In this document: in pieces, positions 18,877 to 30,365 of the stretch
Position numbering within the stretch: position 1 is the stretch's first letter
Layout of the letters: each line of letters starts with the position of its first letter
Origin: Nocardioides euryhalodurans
Lineage (GTDB): Bacteria > Actinomycetota > Actinomycetes > Propionibacteriales > Nocardioidaceae
Assembly: GCF_004564375.1 (NCBI RefSeq)
Contig: NZ_CP038267.1
Location: 3,660,501 to 3,724,500, forward strand
Direction of reading: 5' to 3'
Length of the DNA: 64,000 nucleotides
The notes under the pieces: model-generated
The model's input: only the letters and a program-made list of their open reading frames with translations
Told to the model about the DNA's origin: nothing
The model's database searches: none
Translations under genes and position numbers: made by a program

Positions 18877-19811
18877 TGGGCGACTTCCACCGCACCCGAG
18901 AGCGCCGGTGGCGCAGCATCGGTGACCTCGACCAGCGTCCGCGCCCCTCGCGGGCGCTCCTCGTGGCCCTCCTGCTCGCCAGCGCCTCGCTGATCACCCT
19001 CGACCACCAGGCAGGCTCCGACTCGCCCGTTGAGCCCGCACGCCGGGTGGTCGGCGAGGTCTTCGGTCCCGTCGAGTCGGGCGTCGCCGCGACCGTGCGG
19101 CCGATCGTGGGCGTGCCGGGCTGGTTCCGGTCCCGCGACGACCTGCGGGCCGAGCTGAGCGCCCTCGAGGCCGAGAACGCCGAGCTGCGCGCCGACGCCG
19201 CCAGCGACCCCTACGACCGCAACCGCCTCGAGGAGTACGACGGTCTCACCGCGGCTGCCGAGACCCTCGGCTTCGCCCTGGTGCCCGCGCGCGTCGTGGC
19301 GATGGGCCCTGCGCAGTCCTTCTCGCGGACCGTCACCATCGACGCGGGCTCGGACTCCGGGATCCACCCCGACCTCACGGTCGTCAACAACGACGGCCTC
19401 GTCGGCCGGGTGCTGCGGGTCACCCGCACCACCGCGACGGTGCTGCTGGTCATCGACTCCGGCTCCGTCGTCGGCGGCCGCGTCGGCACGTCGATGGAGA
19501 TGGGATTCCTCGAGGGACGCGGTGCCATCGGCGACGCCGGTCTGCTCGACCTCGAGCTCGTCGACCAGGCCGAGGTGCCGGCCAAGCACGACGTCGTCGT
19601 CACGTGGGGGAGCGAGGGCGGGTCGCCGTACGTCTCCGGCGTGCCGGTCGGACGGGTCACGGCCGTCTACTCCAGCCTGCGCGAGACCTCGCAGCGCGCC
19701 GAGATCGAGCCCTTCGTCGACTTCGGTGCGCTCGACCTGGTCGGCGTCGTCGTCCCCTCCGGCACCGCCAGCGACCGGGCCGTGATCGAGGCGGACGGGA
19801 GCCTGCAGTGA
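18876..19811 (+). CDS. mreC: rod shape-determining protein MreC
   Basis: Bitopic scaffold of the elongasome, 311 residues: short basic cytoplasmic part, one transmembrane helix (about 23-40), a coiled coil (DLRAELSALEAENAELRAD, about 88-106) and the periplasmic-type beta-barrel domain (VDAGSDSG-like and VVNNDGLVGRV stretches). Its ATG overlaps the mreB stop by one base (TGATG), so translation is coupled. Confidence 0.92.
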   Translation: MGDFHRTRERRWRSIGDLDQRPRPSRALLVALLLASASLITLDHQAGSDSPVEPARRVVGEVFGPVESGVAATVRPIVGVPGWFRSRDDLRAELSALEAENAELRADAASDPYDRNRLEEYDGLTAAAETLGFALVPARVVAMGPAQSFSRTVTIDAGSDSGIHPDLTVVNNDGLVGRVLRVTRTTATVLLVIDSGSVVGGRVGTSMEMGFLEGRGAIGDAGLLDLELVDQAEVPAKHDVVVTWGSEGGSPYVSGVPVGRVTAVYSSLRETSQRAEIEPFVDFGALDLVGVVVPSGTASDRAVIEADGSLQ

Positions 19812-20320
19812 GCCTGGTCCGCATCCTCACCGCCCTGGCCGCGGTGCTCGTCGCCCTCGTGCTGCAGGTGACCGTCTTCCCGTACGTCGCCTGGCACGGG
19901 ATCGTCCCCAACCTCGTCCTGCTCGTGGTCGTGGCCGCTGCCCTGACCCGGGGTGCCCAGTTCGCGGCGGTGCTCGGCTTCGGCGCCGGCGTCGTCCTCG
20001 ACCTGGCCCCGCCGGCCGACCACGTCGCCGGTCAGTGGGCGCTCGCGCTGGTCGTGGTCGGCTACGTCGCCGGCCGGATGCAGCAGGAGGTCCGCCCGTC
20101 GGCGACCGCCGTGGTTGCGACCGTCGCCGCCTCGTCGTTCATCGGCACCAGCGCGTTCGCGCTCGCCGGCATGCTGCTCGGCCAGGCCAGCTTCGACGTC
20201 ACCGGGCTGCTCGGGGTGATCGTGGTCGCGGTGGTCTGGGACGTGCTGCTCACGCCGTTCGTGCTGCCGCCGCTGATGGGCATGTTCCGGCGGCTCCAGG
20301 ACGAGCGGGTCGCTGCATGA
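19808..20320 (+). CDS. mreD: rod shape-determining protein MreD
   Basis: Integral membrane component of the elongasome, 170 residues with about five or six hydrophobic helices. GTG 19808 overlaps the mreC stop by 4 bp. The family is weakly conserved; identification rests on hydrophobic pattern, size and position between mreC and mrdA. Its stop overlaps the start of a 24-codon reading frame. Confidence 0.9.
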   Translation: MSLVRILTALAAVLVALVLQVTVFPYVAWHGIVPNLVLLVVVAAALTRGAQFAAVLGFGAGVVLDLAPPADHVAGQWALALVVVGYVAGRMQQEVRPSATAVVATVAASSFIGTSAFALAGMLLGQASFDVTGLLGVIVVAVVWDVLLTPFVLPPLMGMFRRLQDERVAA

Positions 20321-20391
20321 ACACCCCACGACGTTCTCCGACTCCTCCGCTGCGCTCCACCGCCGGACAACGCCGCGGGGACCCCGACTGA
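20317..20391 (+). CDS. 24-residue coupled mini-ORF between mreD and mrdA
   Basis: ATG 20317 overlaps the mreD stop (ATGA) and its own TGA overlaps the mrdA start (TGATG), so a ribosome could pass from mreD to mrdA through it. The product is basic and Pro-rich (begins MNTPRRSPTPP). A purely structural coupling role is as likely as a functional peptide, and it may be a chance open frame in a 70-bp spacer. Confidence 0.3.
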   Translation: MNTPRRSPTPPLRSTAGQRRGDPD

Positions 20392-22508
20392 TGGCCAGCG
20401 CCGACACCCGGAGCCGGCTGCGCCTGATCGTCATCCAGGCGCTCGTGTTCTCCCTCTTCGCGACCCTCTTCGTCCGCCTCTACTACCTCCAGGTGGTCTC
20501 CGGGGCCGACTACCGCACCCAGGCGGCGTCCCAGTCGGTCCGCGAGATCGTGGTGCAGCCGCAGCGCGGGCTGATCGTCGACGCGCAGGGCCGGCCGCTC
20601 GTGGCCAACCGGATGTCGTGGGTGATCTCGGTCGACCGGACCCTGCTCGGCAAGCTCCCCGAGCGCCAACAGCAGGCCCTGCTCGAGCGGATCGGGGCGG
20701 GCGTCGACCGCTCGCCGCAGCAGATCCGCAAGCAGCTCGCGACGTGCGGCGACCCCGGCAGCATCGCCGGCGTGTGCTGGAACGGCTCGCCCTACCAGGC
20801 GGTGCCGATCGCCCGCGACGTCCCCGAGCGGGTCGCGCTGCGGGTGCTCGAGCAGCCCGAGGACCACCCGGCCGTGATCGCCGAGCAGCAGACCGTCCGT
20901 GCCTACCCCCAGCCCTTCGGCATCAACCTCGCCCACGTGCTCGGCTACCTCAGCCCGATCACCGACGGCGAGTACGACCGGGCCGTGGCGACCGGCGACC
21001 GCTCGGTCAACGGCGCCTCCTCGGTCGGGCGCGCCGGCGTCGAGAAGCAGTACGACGACTGGCTGCGCGGCATGCCGGGCTACCGCCGCGTCGCCGTCGA
21101 CTCGATGGGGCGCGTGCTCGGCGAGGAGAGCGAGGTGCCCGGCCAGCCGGGAGACACGCTCGTCACCTCGATCGACGCCAAGGTCCAGGGCGTGGTCGAG
21201 CAGCAGCTCGCCAGGACGATCGCGACCGCCCGGGCCACCCGCGACGAGGTGACCGGCCGCAACTACGTCGCCGACGCCGGCGCCGTCGTGGTGATGGAGG
21301 CCGACACCGGCCGTGTGGTGGCGATGGCCAGCCAGCCGACGTACGACCCGGAGGTGTGGGTCGGCGGGATCTCCAAGAAGCAGCTCGCCACCCTCTACTC
21401 CGAGGCCGCGGGCACGCCGCTGCTCGGGCGGGCCACGCAGGGCCAGTTCGCGCCCGGCTCGACCTGGAAGCCGTTCATGACGGCCGGAGCGCTGACCAAC
21501 GGCTACACCACCGACACCCGGCTCGACTGCTCCTCGGGCTTCGCCGTCGGCAACAGGGTGTTCAAGAACTACGAGTCTGGCGCCTACGGCTCCATCGGCT
21601 TCGACAAGGCGCTCGAGGTCTCCTGCAACACCTTCTTCTACCGCGTCGGCTACAGCTTCTGGCAGCGCTTCGGCTCCGACGTCGACGACGTGAACGCCAA
21701 GGACCCGCTCGTCGAGGAGGCCAAGACCTTCGGCTTCGGCTCCGAGACCGGCATCGACCTCCCGGGCGAGGCCTCGGGACGGATCGCGGACCGCCGGTGG
21801 AAGCGGGCGTACTGGAAGCAGATGAAGGACTACTACTGCGGGATCGCCGCCAAGCCGCAGGACTCCAAGACCAGCGACTTCGTCTACACCTTCGCCGGTG
21901 AGTTCTGCGTGGAGGGCTTCGCCTACCGGGCCGGTGACGCCGTCAACTTCTCCATCGGCCAGGGCGACACGATCGTCACGCCGCTGCAGCTCGCCCGGGC
22001 CTACGGCGCCATCGCCAACGGCGGCACCCTCTGGGAGCCGCGGATCGCCAAGGCGATCGTCAGCCCCGACGGCACCGTCCTGAAGCGGTTCAAGCCGAAG
22101 GCCGCCGGCGACGTCGACCTGCCCGACAGCGTCATCAGCTACATCGACGAGGCGCTCACGGGCGTGAGCCTGCGCGGCACCATGAACTGGCGGCTGCTGG
22201 AGTTCCCGCTCGAGCAGGTCAAGATCCGCTCCAAGACCGGCTCGGCCGAGGTCTACGGCAAGCAGTCGACCTCGTGGGTGGCCTCCTACACCGACGACTA
22301 CGTCGTGGTGATGATGGTCAGCCAGGGCGGCACCGGCTCCGGTACCTCCGGTCCCGCGGTCCGCGCGATCTACGAGGCCCTCTACGGCGTCGACGGCATG
22401 GAGGTCGACCCGGAGCAGGCGGCGATCCCCGGTGTGGTCGCCCCCGACAGCCTCCCGTCCTTCAAGCGCGACGGGTCGATCCTGCCGCCGACGGGAGGCG
22501 GCTCGTGA
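20391..22508 (+). CDS. mrdA: penicillin-binding protein 2 (elongation transpeptidase)
   Basis: Monofunctional class B PBP that cross-links peptidoglycan with RodA. 705 residues: N-terminal membrane anchor (about 15-35), dimerisation/pedestal region, and transpeptidase domain with the SxxK serine in PGSTWKPF (Ser about 357), SCNTFFY as SxN, and KTGSAEV as KTG. Insertions around SCNTFFYRVGY and the YYCGIAAKPQ segment are usual for actinobacterial members. Starts at ATG 20391, possibly coupled to the preceding mini-ORF, and overlaps rodA by 4 bp. Confidence 0.94.
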   Translation: MASADTRSRLRLIVIQALVFSLFATLFVRLYYLQVVSGADYRTQAASQSVREIVVQPQRGLIVDAQGRPLVANRMSWVISVDRTLLGKLPERQQQALLERIGAGVDRSPQQIRKQLATCGDPGSIAGVCWNGSPYQAVPIARDVPERVALRVLEQPEDHPAVIAEQQTVRAYPQPFGINLAHVLGYLSPITDGEYDRAVATGDRSVNGASSVGRAGVEKQYDDWLRGMPGYRRVAVDSMGRVLGEESEVPGQPGDTLVTSIDAKVQGVVEQQLARTIATARATRDEVTGRNYVADAGAVVVMEADTGRVVAMASQPTYDPEVWVGGISKKQLATLYSEAAGTPLLGRATQGQFAPGSTWKPFMTAGALTNGYTTDTRLDCSSGFAVGNRVFKNYESGAYGSIGFDKALEVSCNTFFYRVGYSFWQRFGSDVDDVNAKDPLVEEAKTFGFGSETGIDLPGEASGRIADRRWKRAYWKQMKDYYCGIAAKPQDSKTSDFVYTFAGEFCVEGFAYRAGDAVNFSIGQGDTIVTPLQLARAYGAIANGGTLWEPRIAKAIVSPDGTVLKRFKPKAAGDVDLPDSVISYIDEALTGVSLRGTMNWRLLEFPLEQVKIRSKTGSAEVYGKQSTSWVASYTDDYVVVMMVSQGGTGSGTSGPAVRAIYEALYGVDGMEVDPEQAAIPGVVAPDSLPSFKRDGSILPPTGGGS

Positions 22509-23692
22509 CCTACCGCGCCCCGCGCTCCGCGTCCGTACGCCGCGTCCCCGGCCTCGACTGGCTCCTCATGGCCGCGGTCGCCGGGCTGCTCGTGATCGGC
22601 ACGCTGCTGGTCTGGTCGGCCACCTCGGCCCGTGACGACCTGACGGCCGGCGACCCGACCGCCTACCTGCGCAAGCAGCTGGTCAACGTCGCCATCGGCC
22701 TGGTGCTGATGGTGATGGTGATGGCCACCGACCACCGGTGGGTCCGGATCCTGGCACCGCTCGCCTACCTCGCCTCGGTCGGCGGGCTGGTGCTGGTGCT
22801 CACCAACGGCGTGGTCATCAACGGCTCGCGCTCGTGGATCCAGCTGGGCGGGATGTCGGTCCAGCCCTCCGAGCTCGCCAAGCTCGCCGTCGTCATCGGC
22901 ATGGCGCTGGTCGTCGCGGAGCGCAGCGAGGCCCGCCGCCGGCGTACGGTCGACTGGGTCGACGTCACCTTGATGCTGCTGATCGCAGGCCTCCCGGCGG
23001 CGCTGATCCTGCTGCAGCCCGACCTCGGGACGATGCTCGTCCTCACCGCCACCGTCTTCGGGGTCCTGGCTGCCTCGGGGGCCCCGCGGCGCTGGCTCGC
23101 GCTGCTCGCCGGTGGTGGTGTCTCGGTGGCCGTGCTGGCTGTGTGGGCCGGGCTGCTCGAGGACTACCAGGTCGACCGCTTCCTGGCCTTCACCGACCCC
23201 GAGCTCGACCCCCGCGGTGCCGGCTACAACACCGAGCAGGCCCGGATCGCGGTCGGCAACGGCGGCCTGTTCGGGGAGGGGCTCTTCAACGGCTCCCAGA
23301 CCCGGTCCGGCTTCGTGCCCGAGCAGCACACCGACTTCATCTTCACCGTCGCCGGCGAGGAGCTCGGCCTGCTCGGCGCCGGCGTGCTGATCGCGCTGCT
23401 GGCCGTCGTGATCTGGCGGGCACTGGTGATCGCGTCCCGTACCGACGACGTCTTCGGCCGGATCGCCGCCTCGGGCATCGCCTGCTGGCTCGGCTTCCAG
23501 GCCTTCCAGAACATCGGGATGTGCCTGGGCATCATGCCGGTCACCGGCGTCCCGCTGCCGTTCGTGTCCTCGGGCGGCAGCTCGATGTTCGCGGTGCTGC
23601 TCGCGGTCGGGCTGCTCCAGAACATCCACCTGCGCTCGTCGGCCTCCCCGACGCGCCACCTCAGCCCCGGGCGGGTGCTCGTCCGCCGCTGA
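22505..23692 (+). CDS. rodA: rod shape-determining glycosyltransferase RodA
   Basis: SEDS-family peptidoglycan polymerase working with PBP2. 395 residues, about ten helices; family signatures include GSRSWIQLGGMSVQPSE, LLQPDLGT, FVPEQHTDFIFTVAGEE (containing the catalytic Asp region) and the C-terminal PVTGVPLPFVSSGGSS. GTG 22505 overlaps the mrdA stop by 4 bp and closes the mre operon. The 161-bp gap to the next, convergent gene shows no obvious terminator. Confidence 0.95.
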   Translation: MTYRAPRSASVRRVPGLDWLLMAAVAGLLVIGTLLVWSATSARDDLTAGDPTAYLRKQLVNVAIGLVLMVMVMATDHRWVRILAPLAYLASVGGLVLVLTNGVVINGSRSWIQLGGMSVQPSELAKLAVVIGMALVVAERSEARRRRTVDWVDVTLMLLIAGLPAALILLQPDLGTMLVLTATVFGVLAASGAPRRWLALLAGGGVSVAVLAVWAGLLEDYQVDRFLAFTDPELDPRGAGYNTEQARIAVGNGGLFGEGLFNGSQTRSGFVPEQHTDFIFTVAGEELGLLGAGVLIALLAVVIWRALVIASRTDDVFGRIAASGIACWLGFQAFQNIGMCLGIMPVTGVPLPFVSSGGSSMFAVLLAVGLLQNIHLRSSASPTRHLSPGRVLVRR

Positions 23693-23853
23693 GCGTGCAT
23701 TCACCGGTCTCTCGGCTGGTCCGCGCCCCATCCGGGCGCGCTGGGGGCGTTGTCGCACCTCGACGGGCCTCCGGCCCGCCTTCGGCACTCCGCCTTGCCA
23801 TCACACCCGTCGGGGGACGCTCACGACGGCGACGACCGGTGAGTCCAGGCTGA

Positions 23854-24963
23854 TCAGGGGGCGATCGTGAAGTAGATGAACGACGCCAGGATCGCGAGGT
23901 GGATGCCACCGGCGAGCGGCTTGGCGCGACCTGGCACCACGGTCAGGACGGCGACGATCACCGACAGCAGCAGCAGCACCATCTCGGTGGTGCCGAGTCC
24001 GAGCTCCAGTGGTCCGTCGAGCCAGATCGAGGCCACCGCGATCGTCGGGATCGTGAGGCCGATCGAGGCCATCGCCGAGCCGTACGCGAGGTTGAGGCTG
24101 ATCTGGACGTGCTGCCGGGCCGCGGCGCGCACGGCGGCGATCGACTCCGGCAGCAGCACCAGCAGCGCGATCACGACGCCCACCACGGCGTGGGGGAAGC
24201 CGACAGCGGCGACCGCGCTCTCGATCGCGGGCGACTCGACCTTGGCCAACCCCACGACCGCGACCAGCGCCCCGAGCAGCAGCGCCAGGCTGGTCAGGGC
24301 CTGCGGACCCGACGGCGGGTCGGCGTGGCCGTCGTCGTCCTCGTCGGGCAACGAGCCGCCCGCCTCGACGGGGAGGAAGAAGTCGCGGTGCCGGACGGTC
24401 TGGGTGAAGACGAACATGCCGTAGAGCGCGAGCGAGGCGACGGCCGCGAAGGTGAGCTGGCCGGAGGTGAACTCCGGGCCGGACGCCGAGGTGGTGAAGG
24501 TCGGCACCACCAGGGTGAGCGTCGCCAGGGTCACGACCGTGGCGAGCGCGGACCCGGCGCCCTCCGGGTTGAAGACGGCGAACTGGTGGCGCAGCGCGCC
24601 GACGACCAGGGAGAGCCCGACGATGCCGTTGACCGAGATCATGACGGCTGCGAAGACGGTGTCGCGCGCCAGCCCGGCGGTCTCCTGCCCGGTGGCCGTG
24701 ACCATCAGGGTGACGATCAGGGCGACCTCGATGATGGTCACGGCGACCGCCAGGACCAGCGAGCCGAAGGGTTCGCCGACCCGGTGCGCCACCACCTCCG
24801 CGTGGTGGACGGCGGCCAGCACCGCCCCGATCAGCAGCAGCGCGACCAGCGCGAGGACCAGGTCTCCGGGCTTGCGTCCCCACGTGGCGACCAGGCCCAC
24901 GAGGGCCGCCAACGGGACCAGCAGGGTCCAGCTGAACCGGCCCCGGACGACGTCGCTGCTCAT
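23854..24963 (-). CDS. calcium/proton antiporter (ChaA-like, CaCA family)
   Basis: Cation exchanger expected to extrude Ca2+ (or Na+/K+) against H+. 369 residues with about 11 helices. The two inverted CaCA alpha repeats are recognisable: GEPFGSLVLAVAVTIIEVAL (about 62-82) and ESIAAVRAAARQ followed by LAYGSAMASIGLTIP (about 290), with an acidic cytoplasmic loop (DEDDDGHAD) between. ATG 24963 lies 6 nt behind TAGGGT. Ion specificity cannot be read from sequence. Confidence 0.85.
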   Translation of the reverse strand: MSSDVVRGRFSWTLLVPLAALVGLVATWGRKPGDLVLALVALLLIGAVLAAVHHAEVVAHRVGEPFGSLVLAVAVTIIEVALIVTLMVTATGQETAGLARDTVFAAVMISVNGIVGLSLVVGALRHQFAVFNPEGAGSALATVVTLATLTLVVPTFTTSASGPEFTSGQLTFAAVASLALYGMFVFTQTVRHRDFFLPVEAGGSLPDEDDDGHADPPSGPQALTSLALLLGALVAVVGLAKVESPAIESAVAAVGFPHAVVGVVIALLVLLPESIAAVRAAARQHVQISLNLAYGSAMASIGLTIPTIAVASIWLDGPLELGLGTTEMVLLLLSVIVAVLTVVPGRAKPLAGGIHLAILASFIYFTIAP

Positions 24964-24969
24964 GCCTGA

Positions 24970-24975
24970 ACCCTA
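24970..24975 (-). promoter_or_regulatory. -10 box of the antiporter gene (leaderless type)
   Basis: Minus-strand TAGGGT ends 6 nt before the ATG at 24963. Confidence 0.5.
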
Positions 24976-25006
24976 GGGGGCGAGGCCATCCCGACGGCCG
25001 TCGCGC

Positions 25007-26980
25007 TCAGGCGGCGGGAAGCGTGAAGGAGACCGCCGTCCCTCCGTCAGGGTTGTTGCGGGCGGAGATGGTGCCCCCGTGGCGGTGCACGATCTTGCGG
25101 CACAACGAGAGCCCGAGACCGGTGCCGGTGTAGTCGGCGGCGTGGCCGGGGGCGCGGTGGAACTCCTGGAAGATCAGCTCCTCCTCGCCCTCGGGGAGTC
25201 CGATCCCGTGGTCGGAGACGGTCACCCGGACGAAGCCGGGCTCCTCGTCGGGCCCGGACCGCACCGCCACCTCGGGGCGGACGCCCTGGGGGGTGTACTT
25301 GACGGCGTTGCTGACGAGGTTGGCGATCAGCTGCCGGGTCAGGACAGGATCGGCGTGCACGACGTCGTCGGCGGCCACCTCGAAGACGGGGGCCAGGTCC
25401 GGTCCGCTCGAGGCGTACGGCGCCACCACCTCGGCCACCAAGGGCTTGAGGGGGACGTCGGCCACGGCGAGCAGCCCGTCGCGCTGGACCGTGTAGGCGA
25501 GCCAGTCCTCGATGACCTGGCGCATCCGCTCGCCGCTGAGCTGGGCGCGCGACACGAAGGTGCTCGCCGGGGACGGCCCGGCCTCCTCGAGCGCGTCGGC
25601 AGCCATCTCGAGCCATCCCGAGAGGCCGGCCAGCGGGCTGCGCAGGTCGTGGGCGACCACCCCGGCGAAGCTGGTGAGCTCGCCGAGGCGCTCGCGCTCG
25701 GCGGTGACGTCGGAGAACAGGACCAGGGTCCGGGCGTCCTGGCCGGGGAGGTCCCACGAGCCCACGCCCAGGACCCGCTCGCCCCCGTCGCCGCGGACCA
25801 CGATCTGGCGAGCGGCGTGCTCGACGCCGCTGCCCGGGAGCGCCGCGTCGGTGAGCGGCTCGCGGTCGAGGTCGTGGAGGCCGAGGTAGGTGGACCAGTT
25901 CATCTCCTGGCCGACGGGGATCCGGCGGCCGAGGAGCTGCCGCGCGGCGGTGTTGTGCATGACGACCCGGCGGTGCTCGTCGACCACCACCAGGCCGTCG
26001 GACATGGTGTCGAAGACGGTGCCGAGCAGCGTCGCCTGCTCGTGGGCTGCCCGTGACTGCCGGTCCAGCTCGGCGGTGGCCTCGGCCCGCTGGTCCCGCA
26101 GGATCGCCAGCTGGAGCGTGACGAACGTCGACGCGGTCAGCAGCAGGTCGATCAGCACGGACCCGGGGATGAACCCGTCGTAGCCGAACTGGTTGATCGG
26201 GTGGAGCGTCGCCAGCGCCCCGCCGACGGCCACGCCCAGCGCGTACGTCGCGGCGCCCCGCGGGCTCAGCATGCTGCCCGCCGCGATCGCCGGCAGCAGC
26301 AGCGACCAGGTCAGGGGCAGGTTGGGGTTGAGGTAGGTGACCCACAGCCCGGCCGCGCCCAGCGGCACCAGCAGTGCCACGGCCCACCGCGGCGCGGTCG
26401 TGGCCCGGCGGACGCCGAAGAAGAGCAGCAGGAAGGTCGCGCCGCCGACGTAGGCGTAGACCATGCTGCGGATGGTCCACCACAGCTGCAGCTCATCGAG
26501 CGCGCCGATCGCGACGTGGGGGAAACCGCCCACGAGCGCGACCGCCGCGCTGGCGACCACGGCGGAGACCAGCAGCCCCACGTGGGCCACGGCGCTGCCG
26601 GGCGACCACTCGGGCGACGGGCCGAAGCGCGCGTAGACCACCGCCATCAGGATGCCGCCGGCGATGTTGGCCGTCGCCATCCACAGGGAGTCGGCCGGGC
26701 CCCAGCCGAACGCCAGGGCCGGGCCCACGAAGATCACCAGCTGGGCGGCGAGGTGGGGGAGGACGTCGCGGCCGGGGCGGCTGCGGCCGTCCCAGACGAC
26801 CGTCGTCCAGATGAAGGAGGCGGCCAGGCTCGGCCACATCTCGGTGGGGGTGCCCGGCGGCGGGATCTCGGCGAGGGCCAGCACGGTTCCGAGCAGCGCG
26901 ACGAGGGCGACGACCAGCACGCGACGCTGGCGTCCCCCGACACGCGCACGCTCGCGCATCGCACTGTGAGAGGTGCCCAC
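25007..26980 (-). CDS. membrane sensor histidine kinase with MASE1-like and PAS domains
   Basis: 657 residues. About eight N-terminal helices (up to about residue 290) resemble a MASE1 sensor, followed by a short helix, a PAS domain (VFDTMSDGLVVVDEHRRVVMHN), a HisKA dimerisation domain with the phospho-acceptor His in GVVAHDLRSPLAG, and an HATPase_c domain with N box SNAVKYTPQG, G1 SDHGIGLPEG and G2 GTGLGLSLC. GTG 26980 follows GGGGGAG. No response regulator gene is adjacent, so it is an orphan kinase; the PAS fold may bind a redox or ligand cue. Confidence 0.9.
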   Translation of the reverse strand: MGTSHSAMRERARVGGRQRRVLVVALVALLGTVLALAEIPPPGTPTEMWPSLAASFIWTTVVWDGRSRPGRDVLPHLAAQLVIFVGPALAFGWGPADSLWMATANIAGGILMAVVYARFGPSPEWSPGSAVAHVGLLVSAVVASAAVALVGGFPHVAIGALDELQLWWTIRSMVYAYVGGATFLLLFFGVRRATTAPRWAVALLVPLGAAGLWVTYLNPNLPLTWSLLLPAIAAGSMLSPRGAATYALGVAVGGALATLHPINQFGYDGFIPGSVLIDLLLTASTFVTLQLAILRDQRAEATAELDRQSRAAHEQATLLGTVFDTMSDGLVVVDEHRRVVMHNTAARQLLGRRIPVGQEMNWSTYLGLHDLDREPLTDAALPGSGVEHAARQIVVRGDGGERVLGVGSWDLPGQDARTLVLFSDVTAERERLGELTSFAGVVAHDLRSPLAGLSGWLEMAADALEEAGPSPASTFVSRAQLSGERMRQVIEDWLAYTVQRDGLLAVADVPLKPLVAEVVAPYASSGPDLAPVFEVAADDVVHADPVLTRQLIANLVSNAVKYTPQGVRPEVAVRSGPDEEPGFVRVTVSDHGIGLPEGEEELIFQEFHRAPGHAADYTGTGLGLSLCRKIVHRHGGTISARNNPDGGTAVSFTLPAA

Positions 26981-27073
26981 GAATCTCCCCCTAGCGGTAC
27001 ATCACGAGGGTAGGGGCTGGCGGGGACACCCGTGGGCGGTTGTGGGGAATCGGTTCCCTCCCCGCGACCGACG

Positions 27074-27079
27074 TACGAT
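27074..27079 (+). promoter_or_regulatory. possible -10 box for the TIGR03960 gene
   Basis: TACGAT in the divergent gap to the histidine kinase would start a transcript with a leader of about 30 nt, which includes the Shine-Dalgarno GAGGTGA at 27105. Confidence 0.35.
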
Positions 27080-27118
27080 GAGCCGGTTCCCCACCAGATT
27101 GTCGAGGTGAAGCCGCCC

Positions 27119-29074
<1,956 letters not shown>

Positions 29075-29093
29075 GAGCGTCACCGGGCTCGGG

Positions 29094-29099
29094 CAGGAT
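29094..29099 (+). promoter_or_regulatory. -10-like box of the AlkZ-like gene
   Basis: CAGGAT ends 6 nt before GTG 29106. The first base differs from the TANNNT consensus, but position and absence of a Shine-Dalgarno sequence match the other leaderless starts here. Confidence 0.35.
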
Positions 29100-29105
29100 G
29101 GCCCC

Positions 29106-30293
29106 GTGCGACACGTCCCCGACAGCGAGCGCCGGGCCAGGCTGGTCCGACGTCATGCGATCGCTCCCGACCACCGGGTCGGCGACGCGGTGGCCGCGAC
29201 CCGCGCGATGGTCGTGCTCCACGCGACCGAGCCGCACTCCGTCCATCTCTCGGTCGCGGCCCGGGTCGACGGGGTCACGGTGGCCGACGTCGACACCGCG
29301 CTCTACGAGGACCGCTCGCTGGTCAAGCAGCTGGCGATGCGCCGCACCCTGTTCGTCTTCCCCCGCGACCTGCTCCCGGCGGCGTGGGGGAGCGCCTCGG
29401 CCCGGGTCGCGGAGACCGAGCGCAAGAAGATCGGTCGCGACGTCGTCGTCGGCGGGCTTGCCACCGACGGTGAGGCCTGGCTGGGGGAGCGGCGCACCGA
29501 GGTGCTCGCACTCCTCGAGAGCGAGGGCGCACTCGGCGCCCAGGCGATCCGCGAGCGGCTCCCCGCGCTCGACGCGAAGGTCTCCGCCTCGCCCGCGAGC
29601 GCGAAGTGGGGCACCCCGCTCCCCGTCGCCCCGCGGGTGCTGACCTGGCTCGGTGCGCGCGGCGAGATCGTCCGCGGGGTCAACGGTGGTCACTGGCGGA
29701 TCTCCCGCCCGCGCTGGACCCCGATGGCCGCGTGGCTGGGCGAGGTCCCGGAGCCCACCACCGAGGCCGACGGCTACGCCGAGCTCGTGGGTCGCTGGCT
29801 GGCGCGGTTCGGTCCCGGCACCGAGACGGACCTGGCCTGGTGGCTCGGCGGCACCAAGGGCGCCGTACGCCGGGCGCTCGCCGACCTCGACGCCGTCGAG
29901 GTGTCGCTCGACGGCGGCGGCACCGGCTGGGTGCTGCCCGACGACGTCGACCCCGCCGACCCGGAGCCGGCCTCGGCGGCGCTGCTCCCGACCCTCGACC
30001 CCACGACGATGGGGTGGAAGGAGCGCGACTTCTACCTCCACCCCGACGACGTGCGCCACCTCGTCGACAGCGCCGGCAACGCCGGCACCACCGCCTGGTG
30101 GGACGGCCGGGTCGTCGGCTGCTGGGTGCAGGACGACGACGGGCGGGTGCAGGTGGTGCTCCGCTCCGACCCCGGCCGCACTGCGCGTGCCGCCCTCGAC
30201 CGGGAGGCCGCGCGCCTCACGGCCTGGCTCGACGGCCAGGTGATCGGCAACATCTACAAGTCCCAGCTGATGAAGGGTGCGGTGCTGCCCTGA
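29106..30293 (+). CDS. winged-helix DNA-binding protein, AlkZ-like (HTH_42)
   Basis: 395 residues. The RRTLFVFPRDLLPAAWGSA region and the C-terminal DGRVVGCWVQDDDGRVQVV stretch match the AlkZ/YcaQ-like winged-helix family, some members of which are DNA glycosylases for cross-links or alkylated bases. The QxD/QxQ-type catalytic motif of AlkZ was not identified with certainty, so DNA repair activity is inference. The start comes from the promoter at 29094 and the first residue set RHVPDSERRAR; an upstream extension would run over the previous gene. Confidence 0.72.
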   Translation: MRHVPDSERRARLVRRHAIAPDHRVGDAVAATRAMVVLHATEPHSVHLSVAARVDGVTVADVDTALYEDRSLVKQLAMRRTLFVFPRDLLPAAWGSASARVAETERKKIGRDVVVGGLATDGEAWLGERRTEVLALLESEGALGAQAIRERLPALDAKVSASPASAKWGTPLPVAPRVLTWLGARGEIVRGVNGGHWRISRPRWTPMAAWLGEVPEPTTEADGYAELVGRWLARFGPGTETDLAWWLGGTKGAVRRALADLDAVEVSLDGGGTGWVLPDDVDPADPEPASAALLPTLDPTTMGWKERDFYLHPDDVRHLVDSAGNAGTTAWWDGRVVGCWVQDDDGRVQVVLRSDPGRTARAALDREAARLTAWLDGQVIGNIYKSQLMKGAVLP

Positions 30294-30302
30294 CCGATGG
30301 TT

Positions 30303-30327
30303 CAGGTTTGTGCGGTGCACGAACCTG
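30303..30327. promoter_or_regulatory. palindromic element upstream of subtilase 1
   Basis: Half-sites CAGGTTTGTGC and GCACGAACCTG are separated by GGT. The whole 25-bp element, plus two following bases, is repeated without change at 32220-32244 in front of the second subtilase. It ends 38 nt before the predicted -10, a position suited to an activator or repressor. Confidence 0.6.
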
Positions 30328-30365
30328 ACGCGGTGCGAGGCGGGCCAGCCCGCCGTCCTGCTGGA

